DNA of 64,000 nucleotides from Bacteroidaceae bacterium (GTDB lineage Bacteria; Bacteroidota; Bacteroidia; Bacteroidales; Bacteroidaceae): assembly GCA_017621515.1 (NCBI GenBank), contig JAGASY010000087.1:1-64000 (forward strand). Direction: 5' to 3'. Both the position numbers and the translations under genes were made by a program. Shown here one piece after another: positions 1 through 8,382 of this stretch (its first letter is position 1; each line of letters begins with the position of its first letter). Under the pieces are notes generated by a model that was not told where the DNA came from, ran no database searches, and saw nothing but the letters and a program-made list of their open reading frames with translations.

Positions 1-2
1 GA

Positions 3-50
3 TTTATCCCCGAAATGTAAGCTTTGTCCAGCTTGCATTTCGGGGATAAA
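3..50 (-). terminator. Long hairpin downstream of the BNR-repeat gene
   Basis: Two 21-base arms (3-23 and 30-50) pair around a 6-base loop with a single T/G wobble; each arm contains TATCCCCGAAATG. It lies 41 bases beyond the stop codon of the minus-strand gene that ends at 91, so it is well placed as that gene's transcription terminator. The window edge hides what follows, so a U-tract cannot be confirmed. Confidence 0.6.
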
Positions 51-90
51 ACGTAACTTATCTCAGAAACAAAAATCAGATAGCCTCCGC

Positions 91-1950
91 CTATTCAAGT
101 CGCTTAATTTCAGTTTGCGACAAAAGGCGGTCATACACTCGATATTTTCCGGATATGCCTTCGGGACAGTTCGATTCCAATTTGCTGACTACAACCTTTT
201 CTACCGTAACAGACTGATCCATCAGCCCATTAATATATGTACGCAGTTTGCCACCCGAATATGTAATACACAGATGAAGCGTGTCGGGCATTTCGGGTTC
301 GAGCCATTTACCGTCTGTCGCACGTCCATACCGTTTCCACGCATCTGAATTTCCTAACACATTTGAACTGCCATAAAAGCTTTGGTCAACCATCAGAAAC
401 GGTTTTGCCGTGCGACCGTCTATTCCGAAACTAAAATTGCCGAAATTCCACTCTGTTCCCTTGAACGTAGCACCGTTGTTTTCCAGCATCAAAGAAATTG
501 TAAATTCATCAGGCAAATTTACAGAAAGCTTCTTTATGCCTGATTTCTTCAACAGACCTTGTTTAACAGGTTCGTATGACAAAGCCAAACCATCTTCAAA
601 CAGAGGTTCGATGCTATGAATCGCCGTACAATAGGCTTTAGGGCGCTTGGAACTTACAATCCAATCGTAATAGTCGCCATACATCCATGTCAGATAAAGC
701 GGTTCGTTTTCCACACCGGATATGAAATATGGACGCGAATTGTTCTTATGTGAGTTGCGGGTAATAGGCTCACTGCCCACACTTCCATCCTCATGTACAA
801 TATACTTCACAATTTCATATACCGAACCGTATAGTCCTTCCATCGGAACAGAAGCATATATCTGTCCGTCATTTTTCTTATCAATTGCCATCCCGCCACT
901 ATAGCATCGCTCCGTATCCGGTGTCTGATGGAAATGTCCTCCGCCATGAGCAAGGAAAGTCTTTTTCCACTCTTTTCCAGTCCACTGCACATAGTAGTAG
1001 TCATGGTTCTTCTTATCAGGAGAAATCCGGACCATCGCTATACAAGGTTTTCCGGAAGAATCCAAAGCCACTTCCCACAACCAATTCCGATAATCGGAAT
1101 GTTCCACCACTGCATCAGGATATGCAGCAATATATTCCGGCTTCTTGTTTACACGATGAGGACCATCTTGTATTACCGACAGCACTTTACCATTAATATC
1201 CCTCAAAGTCAAAGATTTAATGTCAATTTCATTGAAATAAATGTAGTTAGGCTGTTCGTTATCAGGATGTCCTGTAGTATAAGCCAAGTAAATTTCATCT
1301 TTTCCGTTTGAGGTGTATTTGGCATAAGGACGCGCTCCTGTCGATTGCACAATCTGATACGGTCCCCAATCGAAGCCCGTATTCCCCGCCGCATCAGGAA
1401 TCAGCAAGCGTCCTATTGTGGGATGCCAGCCGATGCCTCGCCAACAAAGATAGATGTGATTCGGATCGTCCGACAGAATAAATGGCGAAGGATATGTCGT
1501 ATTGTTTCTTGTCTTGATTATTTTCTCCTCTCCCAATGTCGTAATATCCCCTGGTTCACGTGTCACACGATAATAAAAGCAAGGGTCATCGGTATGCCTT
1601 GAATAGAAAATCATCACACGCTCATCCGGAAGCACCAAAAAAGTAGGATTGTTGTGGTCATCCGGCTGAAACCATGAACGGACAAGTACTTCGTCTGTCC
1701 TGTTGGTATTCCGGTCAATCTGCATAGCCTTAATATTCCCGTGCGTATCAATATAACCTATGTATGTCTTGTCGATACGTCCGTCCTTGCTCTCATGATG
1801 GAGCGCACGCGGATCTGCAAACCAGCACCATGCACCTTGCGGAGTTATTTCATAACCTTCAAAAGTGTCATTTTCTTTCTGAACTTGAGCAGCACAATGC
1901 GCACATGAAAGAACGGCAGACAGAAAAAGCAATAATAAATGTTTCTTCAT
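91..1950 (-). CDS. Secreted BNR_4-type beta-propeller protein with C-terminal LamG-like domain
   Basis: A 619-residue exported protein, probably a polysaccharide-active enzyme. The N-terminus (MKKHLLLLFLSAVLSCAHC) is a signal peptide; the VLSC stretch could be a lipobox. The start used is the ATG at 1950, because the 12 in-frame codons upstream lack signal-peptide character. Residues ~30-430 hold repeated beta-propeller strands (GAWCWFADPRA, TYIGYIDTHGNIKA, HNNPTFLVLPD) typical of the BNR_4 family. The last ~150 residues look like a concanavalin/LamG sandwich (TYINGLMDQS, YRVYDRLLSQTEI). Related propellers include polysaccharide lyases PL24, PL25 and PL27 and GH145 rhamnosidases, so a lyase or glycosidase role is plausible, but the activity is not determined here. 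It stands alone, with a hairpin after it. Confidence 0.75.
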   Translation of the reverse strand: MKKHLLLLFLSAVLSCAHCAAQVQKENDTFEGYEITPQGAWCWFADPRALHHESKDGRIDKTYIGYIDTHGNIKAMQIDRNTNRTDEVLVRSWFQPDDHNNPTFLVLPDERVMIFYSRHTDDPCFYYRVTREPGDITTLGEEKIIKTRNNTTYPSPFILSDDPNHIYLCWRGIGWHPTIGRLLIPDAAGNTGFDWGPYQIVQSTGARPYAKYTSNGKDEIYLAYTTGHPDNEQPNYIYFNEIDIKSLTLRDINGKVLSVIQDGPHRVNKKPEYIAAYPDAVVEHSDYRNWLWEVALDSSGKPCIAMVRISPDKKNHDYYYVQWTGKEWKKTFLAHGGGHFHQTPDTERCYSGGMAIDKKNDGQIYASVPMEGLYGSVYEIVKYIVHEDGSVGSEPITRNSHKNNSRPYFISGVENEPLYLTWMYGDYYDWIVSSKRPKAYCTAIHSIEPLFEDGLALSYEPVKQGLLKKSGIKKLSVNLPDEFTISLMLENNGATFKGTEWNFGNFSFGIDGRTAKPFLMVDQSFYGSSNVLGNSDAWKRYGRATDGKWLEPEMPDTLHLCITYSGGKLRTYINGLMDQSVTVEKVVVSKLESNCPEGISGKYRVYDRLLSQTEIKRLE

Positions 1951-2191
1951 AATTATAGTTTTGTATGTTTCGATTTCAGTCAACATTTTAAGAATTCAAA
2001 CATTTGTATATTGCAAAAATAAATAAAATCTATCAATTGGTGATTATCAAAGCCTTATTTTTTAAGAAAGAGTCTAACGGACACAATAATGTAAGTAACC
2101 GAATATGTCCATATAATTTTACAAAAAGAAACTCCAACAGTCTATGCGACTGATTAAAAATTTGTAATGAATTTAGAAGCAATTTCTGCCC

Positions 2192-3035
2192 TCCATAAGA
2201 AAATTTTTGAATATGCTTTTTTGAGGGGTCACTCGTTTTGACAAAATGACAACAAATTCAAGCAAACAAAACCATTTTGTTTTAATTATCGGAATAATAC
2301 TATCTTTCTGATTTTGTCAAATGTTAAAAATTCAAGTCCTCTGGAACGCTTCAAAATGAAGCGCAACGAACTTTTCTCGAAGAACGGGGATTCTGTGTGC
2401 ATTTTCTGAAGGCTTCGCAAAATGTGAAATAGTGTTTCATTTTGGAATGGTTCTTTTACATTTGTTTATTTCCTGCGAAGAGTCTTTTGGAAAAAAGCAC
2501 TAAGTTTTCAAATTTTCAGCGCACTGTTTTTTTCTTCGCAGCGCACTGCAATTTTATTTGCAGCGCAGTGGAAAATCTCTCACTGTGCGCTGAAAATAAA
2601 AAAACAGCGCGCTGCAGAGAAAAAACCAGTGGGGAGCGGAAAAAAAGACAGTTTACTTCGGTTGAAATATTAAAAAATGTATAATTATTTGCTTTGGAGG
2701 AGCGTCTGAACAGGAACAAAGAAATGAGTGAATTTGCAGTGGTGTTTGAGGGCAAAAATGGCGATCTTCATTGTAACATATTAATAGTCAACAAATTATC
2801 AGAATACTCAAAATCTTCGAAAAATTGCGTCCGACACGTTTTTTTGAGCATTTTGAAAATTTTTGTATTTAATTGGTTATCAGATATTTATTTTCAATCA
2901 AAAATTTTCGTCTTTTCGTCCTCAGCCAAAAATCGGTTCAAATGTTAAATTTTCATTTTGAGCGAAAATATCATTTTGTCACTTAAAAAAATGGTGTTCT
3001 TAGCAGGTTTTTGATTGTTTTAGCAGACATATTCA
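2192..3035 (+). repeat. Dispersed intergenic element, copy A
   Basis: First of four ~0.8-kb copies (others at 9672, 28960 and 54384). It fills most of the gap between the divergent genes starting at 1950 and 3146. Conserved parts in order: a left end beginning CCATAAGAAAATTTTTGA; a block with ACGGGGATTCT; a GC-rich array of five modules (starts 2517, 2539, 2561, 2581, 2605) separated by AT-rich linkers; a block with GGCAAAAATGGCGATCTTC; and a right end with GCGAAAATATCATTTTGTCA. TTTTGACAAAATGA near 2237 and TCATTTTGTCA near 2971 form near-terminal inverted repeats. No transposase or known RNA family was recognised. Outer limits are approximate. Bases 1951-2191 show nothing else recognisable. 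Confidence 0.85.
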
Positions 3036-3079
3036 AAAATCCGAGGCACAATATTTCTCCTATATTGCCAAAGTTAAAC

Positions 3080-3087
3080 TATCTTTG
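3080..3087 (+). promoter_or_regulatory. Candidate -7 element for trmN6
   Basis: TATCTTTG matches the Bacteroidetes -7 consensus TAnnTTTG, 58 bases before the chosen ATG. A TTG-type -33 element at the ideal distance is not clear (TTTC near 3054), so this is only a candidate. Confidence 0.35.
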
Positions 3088-3145
3088 CCGCAGAAATCTT
3101 ATCAGACATTAAGAATACTTGTGTATCAACCTTAATTATCACATC

Positions 3146-3871
3146 ATGTCCACTCCATTTTTCAAATTCAAGAAGTTCACGATTTGGCACGACAAATGCG
3201 GAATGAAAGTCGGTACCGACGGTGTTTTGCTTGGCGCATGGTGCAATGTGTCAGAAGCCAAAAGCGCACTTGATATCGGCACCGGAAGCGGGCTGATATC
3301 GCTGATGATAGCACAACGGAATCCGGCTCTGTCTATCGATGCCATAGACATTGACTCCAGTGCAGTGAATCAAGCCATCGAAAACGTAAAAAGTTCCATT
3401 TTTTCAAATCGCATAAAGGTCATCCAGTGCGATATAACTAAGGTTGGCAATGGCAACTGTCATGATTTGGCAGACAAATATGCGCTGATAGTCAGCAATC
3501 CTCCCTTCTATGGAGAGAATGTATATTCATCGGACAGACAACGTAACAATGCCCGCCACACTTCTTCGCTGCCTTTCAGTTTGCTGATAGAGAAAAGTTC
3601 CGCTCTGCTTGACGATGACGGAGAATTTGACGTGATAATACCATTCGGTTCTGCACCAGAGTTCATATCTATTGCAGCCATGCACGGACTCTATCTGTCA
3701 CGAAGAACTAATGTAAAAGATTCCGTTACCAAACCGTTCAAACGTTCATTGCTTGCCTTCACAAAGCATCCGGTCTGTACGGAACAGTCTGAATTATGTC
3801 TGCGCGAAGCGGACAACCAATACTCTGCTGCATACCGGGAATTAACAAAAGACTTTTATCTTTTCATCTGA
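3146..3871 (+). CDS. trmN6: tRNA1(Val) (adenine(37)-N6)-methyltransferase
   Basis: A 241-residue SAM-dependent methyltransferase of the YfiC/TrmN6 family, which makes N6-methyladenosine at position 37 of tRNA-Val in the cytoplasm. The SAM-binding motif ALDIGTGSG lies at residues 41-49. The catalytic NPPF motif of N6-adenine methyltransferases is at residues 118-121 (IVSNPPFYGEN). The N-terminal FKFKKFTIWHD and MKVGTDGVLLGAW are characteristic of the family, and the length is normal. The ATG at 3146 (MSTPFFKF) is chosen because the family usually begins here; the in-frame extension upstream is short and unlike the family. The gene is monocistronic, with a candidate promoter upstream and a hairpin after it, and is convergent with serA. 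Confidence 0.92.
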   Translation: MSTPFFKFKKFTIWHDKCGMKVGTDGVLLGAWCNVSEAKSALDIGTGSGLISLMIAQRNPALSIDAIDIDSSAVNQAIENVKSSIFSNRIKVIQCDITKVGNGNCHDLADKYALIVSNPPFYGENVYSSDRQRNNARHTSSLPFSLLIEKSSALLDDDGEFDVIIPFGSAPEFISIAAMHGLYLSRRTNVKDSVTKPFKRSLLAFTKHPVCTEQSELCLREADNQYSAAYRELTKDFYLFI

Positions 3872-3949
3872 CATGCACCGGCTTCGCCTCCAACCTACGG
3901 TGAATATTCCGGGCATGTCATCCACTATGACTTTTTCTCTACATAAAAT

Positions 3950-3991
3950 CATCCGCTGCAGAGCCAGTTTATTCTGACTCTACAGCGGATG
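3950..3991. terminator. Hairpin between trmN6 and serA
   Basis: CATCCGCTGCAGAG pairs with CTCTACAGCGGATG around a short A/T-rich loop with one or two mismatches. It lies 79 bases after the trmN6 stop and 148 bases from the convergent serA stop, so it could serve both. No strong U-tract follows. Confidence 0.5.
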
Positions 3992-4138
3992 AAATATCCA
4001 TTAATATGCCCTTCTTATTTCTTTCTCGGGCAATCAACTATCGATATAGAAAAGAGTATCAGCTGCCACGACAGGCATATAAAGCCTAAAGTTGCCACAC
4101 CTTGCCCATGTATAACAGCGTAACTCGTTCTAAAATGC

Positions 4139-5056
4139 TTATTTATTTACCTGATACTTTGTACATCCATCCTTGAAGAAACCGACAATCTGTTTTGCAG
4201 CGGCAATACCTGCATTTACATTTGCTTCGGCAGTCTGAGCACCCATCTTCTTAGGAGTTGAGAAATAACGTCCCTCCATCTTGGCAAACTCTGCATCTGC
4301 ATCCGGTTTTATGTCAGTCACATATCTGAGGTCTGTCCGCTCTGACATCAGTTCGAGAAGTCCCGGCTCGTCAATAACCTCCTTACGTGCCGTATTCACA
4401 AGCACAGCTCCCTTCTTCATCTTTCCGACAAGAGCCTTGTTTATGCTCTGCTTCGTTTCCGGAGTAGCAGGGATATGCAGACTCACAATATCACATGTCT
4501 CAAAAAGTTCATCCTGATTGTTTGCGGCATGTACACCGGCTGCCTCTATGGCATCTGCCGGACAAAAAGCATCGTAGGCATACACATCCATGCCGAATCC
4601 CTTTGCAATTCTCGCCACATTGCGACCTACATTACCGAAAGCAAGGATTCCTAACTTCTTGCCCATCAACTCTGTACCGGCTTTTCCGTTATAGAAACTA
4701 CGCACGGCGAACACAAGAAGTCCGAACACAAGCTCTGCAACAGCATTGGCATTCTGTCCCGGAGTGTTCATTACGACTACACCATGTGCCGTAGCCGCCT
4801 CAAGATCCACATTGTCATACCCTGCACCGGCACGGACAACAATCTTCAGCTGTTTTGCCGCATCCAACACTTCAGCGTCAATTTTGTCTGAGCGTATGAT
4901 AACAGCGTCAACATCAGCCACTGCCTCCAGCAACTGTGCTTTTTCCGTATATTTCTCAAGCATGGCAAGTTCATAGCCTGCTGCTTCAATTTCCTTTCTT
5001 ATACCTTCCACTGCCACAGCAGCAAAAGGTTTCTCTGTTGCTATAAGTACTTTCAT
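4139..5056 (-). CDS. serA: D-3-phosphoglycerate dehydrogenase, short form
   Basis: A 305-residue D-isomer-specific 2-hydroxyacid dehydrogenase for the first step of serine synthesis (3-phosphoglycerate to 3-phosphohydroxypyruvate with NAD). The Rossmann nucleotide site is LGILAFGNVGRNVA (residues 135-148), preceded by the family signature VVRAGAGYDNVDL (73-85). The catalytic Arg is Arg224 (NTARKE). It lacks a C-terminal ACT domain, so serine feedback through ACT is not expected. Oddly, the usual catalytic Glu region reads TDIKPDADAE and the usual TPH-IG histidine region reads STPKKMGAQTAEAN, with Lys instead of His. It follows serC by 18 bases and is co-transcribed with it, which supports the assignment despite these differences. 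Confidence 0.9.
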   Translation of the reverse strand: MKVLIATEKPFAAVAVEGIRKEIEAAGYELAMLEKYTEKAQLLEAVADVDAVIIRSDKIDAEVLDAAKQLKIVVRAGAGYDNVDLEAATAHGVVVMNTPGQNANAVAELVFGLLVFAVRSFYNGKAGTELMGKKLGILAFGNVGRNVARIAKGFGMDVYAYDAFCPADAIEAAGVHAANNQDELFETCDIVSLHIPATPETKQSINKALVGKMKKGAVLVNTARKEVIDEPGLLELMSERTDLRYVTDIKPDADAEFAKMEGRYFSTPKKMGAQTAEANVNAGIAAAKQIVGFFKDGCTKYQVNK

Positions 5057-5074
5057 ATTTTTCAGTCGGATTAA

Positions 5075-6142
5075 TTAATGAGCCTTTTCAAACTGCTGCA
5101 TACACTCTACAAGTGCTTTCACTCCTTCAACGCTCATTGCGTTATAGCAACTTGCACGGAATCCACCGACAGAACGATGACCCTTAACTCCCACCATGCC
5201 ACAATCTGTAGCGAACTTCAAGAAGTCAGCCTCAAGGTCTTTGTATTCGTCCTTCATGACGAAACAGAGATTCATCACTGACCTGTCTTCTTCATTAGCT
5301 GTTCCACGGAACAATCTGTTGCGGTCGATTTCCGAATACAGAATGTTCGCACGCTCATTCGCACGGCGATCCATTTCTTTCACACCACCTTGCGACTTAA
5401 TCCAACGCAGATTCTGCATGGCACAATATATAGGAACTACAGGCGGAGTGTTGAACATACTTCCTTTATCTACGTGTGTACGATAGTCCAGCATCGTAGG
5501 AATCTGACGGCTAACCTTTCCGAGAGCGTCATCTTTGACGATAACGAAAGTGACTCCAGCCATTGACAAATTCTTCTGTGCACCTCCATAGATGCAGTTG
5601 TACTTGCTTACATCTACCGGACGGCTGAATATATCCGACGACATGTCTGCAATCATCGGCACCGGAGAATCAAGTTCCTTGCGAATCTCTGTACCGTAGA
5701 TTGTATTGTTAGTCGTAATGTGGAAGTAGTCAGCATCAGCAGGAACAGTATAATCCTTCGGAATATAAGTATATGTTGACTCTGCTGAAGAAGCAACCTC
5801 TACTACGTCACCGAACAGTTTAGCCTCTTTCATTGCCTTCTTTGCCCACACACCTGTATTAAGATAGGCAGCTTTCTTTTCAAGGAAGTTATAAGGAATC
5901 ATGCAGAACTCAAGGCTCGCACCGCCACCAAGGAACAAGACTGAATATCCCTCCGGAATTTCAAGCAATTCCTTGAAAAGAGCTACGGCTTCATCTACTA
6001 CAGGTTGAAAATCCTTTGCACGATGGCTGATTTCCATCAGCGAAAGTCCTGAGCCGTTAAAATCAAGACAAGCATTTGCTGTGGCTTCAATCACCTCACG
6101 CGGAAGAATAGAAGGTCCCGCATTAAAATTGTACTTTTTCAT
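5075..6142 (-). CDS. serC: Phosphoserine aminotransferase
   Basis: A 355-residue PLP-dependent class V aminotransferase that converts 3-phosphohydroxypyruvate and glutamate to phosphoserine; it also acts in PLP synthesis in many bacteria. It begins with [14 protein letters not shown], the near-invariant SerC start, which fixes the ATG at 6142 over an upstream in-frame codon. The PLP-binding lysine is Lys190 in [19 protein letters not shown] (39-45) and the C-terminal [16 protein letters not shown] are also family hallmarks. It is the first gene of a serC-serA operon. No serB phosphatase gene is seen in the window. Confidence 0.97.
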   Translation of the reverse strand: MKKYNFNAGPSILPREVIEATANACLDFNGSGLSLMEISHRAKDFQPVVDEAVALFKELLEIPEGYSVLFLGGGASLEFCMIPYNFLEKKAAYLNTGVWAKKAMKEAKLFGDVVEVASSAESTYTYIPKDYTVPADADYFHITTNNTIYGTEIRKELDSPVPMIADMSSDIFSRPVDVSKYNCIYGGAQKNLSMAGVTFVIVKDDALGKVSRQIPTMLDYRTHVDKGSMFNTPPVVPIYCAMQNLRWIKSQGGVKEMDRRANERANILYSEIDRNRLFRGTANEEDRSVMNLCFVMKDEYKDLEADFLKFATDCGMVGVKGHRSVGGFRASCYNAMSVEGVKALVECMQQFEKAH

Positions 6143-6253
6143 ATCTATTTCCATTATTATTAATAAATATCTTAAAAGCAAACATCTGTCCTAACCAATC
6201 TTCACAACAGAATAAAGAACATTCGTTAGTAGAGGTCGCTTTCAAAAACAGGG

Positions 6254-6284
6254 CAAAAATAAGCAATTCATTTTGTTAAAGCAA
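6254..6284 (-). promoter_or_regulatory. Candidate promoter of serC-serA
   Basis: Read on the minus strand, TTG (6284-6282) is followed by 20 bases and then TATTTTTG (6261-6254), matching the Bacteroidetes TTG-N19-21-TAnnTTTG pattern. The predicted leader is about 105 bases long before the serC ATG. Confidence 0.5.
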
Positions 6285-6381
6285 TAATAAGGATATAAAA
6301 ATGACAAGTAATCGGCTTTTTTGCTTGACATTTTTCAACATTAAAGGCGAAACTCCGACTTTAAGTAAGCAACCGTCCTGC

Positions 6382-7227
6382 TTATTCTATCTTGGTTTCC
6401 GGTTTAAGAGGCCCATAGAAATAGGAAGCAGTAGCGCCACCATCAACAAGAAAATCGGCTCCCGTAATAAATGCTCCCTGCGGACTCATCAGCAATGCAG
6501 CCACATTTGCCACCTCGTCAGCAGTACCGGGACGTCCGGCAGGGCACTTGGCAAACATGTTCTTATAGAAATCGCCGCGCGGACCGTTGAACTCATCAAG
6601 AGCTAACGGTGTAACAATGATGCCCGGAGAAATAGAATTGATACGCGCACACCGCCGTCCCCATTTCACAGACTCTGCCATCACACGCTTCACATTGCAT
6701 CGTTTCGCCATTTGATAAGCATGTAGCGTATCGCGGATATTCTGCGGCTGTAGCATATCAAGCGAGAGAAGTTCTTCTGTAGGCACCATCGCCAACTGTT
6801 CATCCTTCTCGGGAGTAAGAGCCGGCATACGGTGTCCGGACTGACTGGAAATCGTCACACCCACACCGCCGGGCTTGATAACTTTACCAACTTCCTCAAG
6901 TAACACTGCCGTACCATACAAATCCACTCTGAGAATGGTTTCAATAGAAGCCTGACTGGGCGAGACACCGGCAGCATTTACCAGCATGGCTATCTCACCA
7001 TACTGCTGCGCTTTCGCTATGAACGCGAAAATTGATTCGCATGATGAGAGATCCATTTCCGACACCACAGTATCGAAACCAGCCTTGTTCATTGTATCAG
7101 AAATCCGCAAAGCATTCTCCAATTTCTTATCACCAATGACAATCTTCATTCCATAGCCCATGCGGCGAGCAATCGCCATACTAATCTGACCGGCACCGGT
7201 CAGCAACATTACATCTTTTTTATTCAT
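6382..7227 (-). CDS. SDR-family oxidoreductase
   Basis: A 281-residue classical short-chain dehydrogenase/reductase, NAD(P)-dependent. The cofactor loop is TGAGQISMAIA (residues 10-20), a variant of TGxxxGIG. NAAG is at 84-87. The catalytic Ser lies in ISSQSGHR (127-130), and the Tyr-Lys pair is Tyr171 and Lys175 (YQMAK). PGIIVTPL and the C-terminal ITGADFLVDGG complete the fold. A ~35-residue stretch between the Ser and Tyr is longer than usual. The substrate cannot be told from sequence. It ends 240 bases before serC on the same strand, and serC has its own candidate promoter, so it is probably separately transcribed. Upstream, TATTTTTG at 7254-7261 (minus strand) is a possible -7 element. 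Confidence 0.85.
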   Translation of the reverse strand: MNKKDVMLLTGAGQISMAIARRMGYGMKIVIGDKKLENALRISDTMNKAGFDTVVSEMDLSSCESIFAFIAKAQQYGEIAMLVNAAGVSPSQASIETILRVDLYGTAVLLEEVGKVIKPGGVGVTISSQSGHRMPALTPEKDEQLAMVPTEELLSLDMLQPQNIRDTLHAYQMAKRCNVKRVMAESVKWGRRCARINSISPGIIVTPLALDEFNGPRGDFYKNMFAKCPAGRPGTADEVANVAALLMSPQGAFITGADFLVDGGATASYFYGPLKPETKIE

Positions 7228-7359
7228 TATTCATTCGTTTTTATTATCTGCCGCAAAAATAGCCACAATTCATGAAGACAAGATTAAACGGATTACAGAT
7301 TCCGCTACCCCGATTACTTATTCTTATCAGTCACCGAATTTTTACATTTTGAAAATTCT

Positions 7360-7367
7360 TACCTTTG
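7360..7367 (+). promoter_or_regulatory. Candidate -7 element for the hexapeptide acetyltransferase
   Basis: TACCTTTG fits TAnnTTTG and lies 88 bases before the chosen ATG. It overlaps the longest possible upstream start at 7365, which argues that translation begins at the downstream ATG (7455). No good -33 element was found. Confidence 0.35.
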
Positions 7368-7454
7368 CAGCAGAAAAAGAGTTTCAATAAAAAGTTAGAA
7401 ACAGATAGTCAACAAAAAATAGTAACTATACATCAAAAAGACATACAAAAAACT

Positions 7455-7979
7455 ATGGAAGAGTTCAGAATAGACATGCGCAAGCCTGAAGAGGCAGACC
7501 CGGCAGAAAGCATCCGTTGTGCGCAATTATGCTTCAAAATCAATCACACGATGCCATACACCCCGGAATATAACGCTCTGATAAAAGAGTTGTTTTTAAA
7601 CAACATCGGTGAAAACAGCCGTATGATGCCACCAATGACGGTTGTACGCGGAAACAATGTGAGAATCGGCAAGAATGTAGTGGTCATGAACAACTCGCTC
7701 TTTATGGCGGCAGGTGGAATTACCATCGAAGACGATGTGCTTGTTGCCGCCAATGTTCAGCTCATATCCAACAACCACGACCTGTACGACCATCAAGTTC
7801 TTACTTGCAAGCCTGTGTTGCTGAAACGTAATTGTTGGATTGGTGCCGGCGCGACCATCCTACCCGGCATAACAGTGGGCGAAAATGCGGTGGTTGCCGC
7901 TGGAGCAGTGGTTACAAAAGATGTGGAAGACAACACCGTTGTTGGAGGTAATCCAGCAAAAATAATCAAACGGTTGTAA
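7455..7979 (+). CDS. Sugar O-acetyltransferase, hexapeptide (LbH) family
   Basis: A 174-residue acyl-CoA-dependent acetyltransferase resembling maltose/galactoside/nodulation acetyltransferases. After a helical N-terminus (EESIRCAQ-like region, residues 15-55) come left-handed beta-helix hexapeptide turns (VRIGKN, ITIEDDVLVAAN, CWIGAGATILPGITVGENAVVAAGAVVTK, given here in parts). The catalytic His is most likely His108 in ISNNHDLYD, where this family has its conserved histidine. The C-terminus GGNPAKIIKRL is typical. Start at 7455 because upstream in-frame sequence is low-complexity Lys/Gln and overlaps the probable promoter. It is a single gene with a hairpin behind it. The natural substrate is unknown. 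Confidence 0.85.
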   Translation: MEEFRIDMRKPEEADPAESIRCAQLCFKINHTMPYTPEYNALIKELFLNNIGENSRMMPPMTVVRGNNVRIGKNVVVMNNSLFMAAGGITIEDDVLVAANVQLISNNHDLYDHQVLTCKPVLLKRNCWIGAGATILPGITVGENAVVAAGAVVTKDVEDNTVVGGNPAKIIKRL

Positions 7980-8034
7980 GCCTCTCTATGTAACAAAATC
8001 ATTGCTGCTCAAGTAGGTGTATTCAATGTTTTTA

Positions 8035-8078
8035 AGGGATTGCATTTGCAGACTTCTATATCGCAAATGCAACCCCTT
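8035..8078. terminator. Bidirectional hairpin after the acetyltransferase
   Basis: AAGGGATTGCATTTGC and GCAAATGCAACCCCTT pair around a short loop, flanked by T- and A-rich ends that would give a U-run in either direction. It begins about 55 bases after the acetyltransferase stop. Confidence 0.65.
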
Positions 8079-8138
8079 AATTAATACATCCTTAAAAAGG
8101 CTATCAAGTAGTTTCTGATATGCTTTTCAAGCCTACAC

Positions 8139-8219
8139 TTTTTCGGACGAATAACTGTTGCCAACATACATTTTTTCGGACGAATAGTAAAATGTATTCC
8201 GCACTTTTTCGGACGAACA
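8139..8219. repeat. Three 15-bp repeats at exact 33-bp period
   Basis: TTTTTCGGACGAATA occurs at 8139-8153 and 8172-8186, and TTTTTCGGACGAACA at 8205-8219. The spacing is exactly 33 bp twice, with unrelated 18-bp spacers. Each unit contains the small inverted repeat TTCG-GA-CGAA after a T-tract. The array sits between two convergent genes (stops at 7979 and 8383). Read in frame on the minus strand it gives an 11-residue RPKKC-containing repeat, but no convincing gene surrounds it. It may be a protein-binding array or remains of a repeat family. The rest of 8079-8382 shows nothing recognisable. Confidence 0.8.
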
Positions 8220-8382
8220 CAGCATCCTTTTGTTAAACAAATGCGCACAACAATGTACCAAGACAAAAGATATCGTAATGCAACTACAATCACCCATAGT
8301 AGAGATACAGCCCATCTGCAGAAGACCTTTCCAACAGAATATGCCCATTTAAAACATAAAACACACCCACTTAAATCCGAAA

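Noticed and set aside
2192-3035. Insertion sequence or group II intron
   Set aside because: No transposase, reverse transcriptase or typical ends; only short near-terminal inverted repeats.
8139-8219. Short CRISPR-like repeat-spacer pattern
   Set aside because: Only three 15-bp repeats with 18-bp spacers, no leader and no cas genes; too short for any known CRISPR type.
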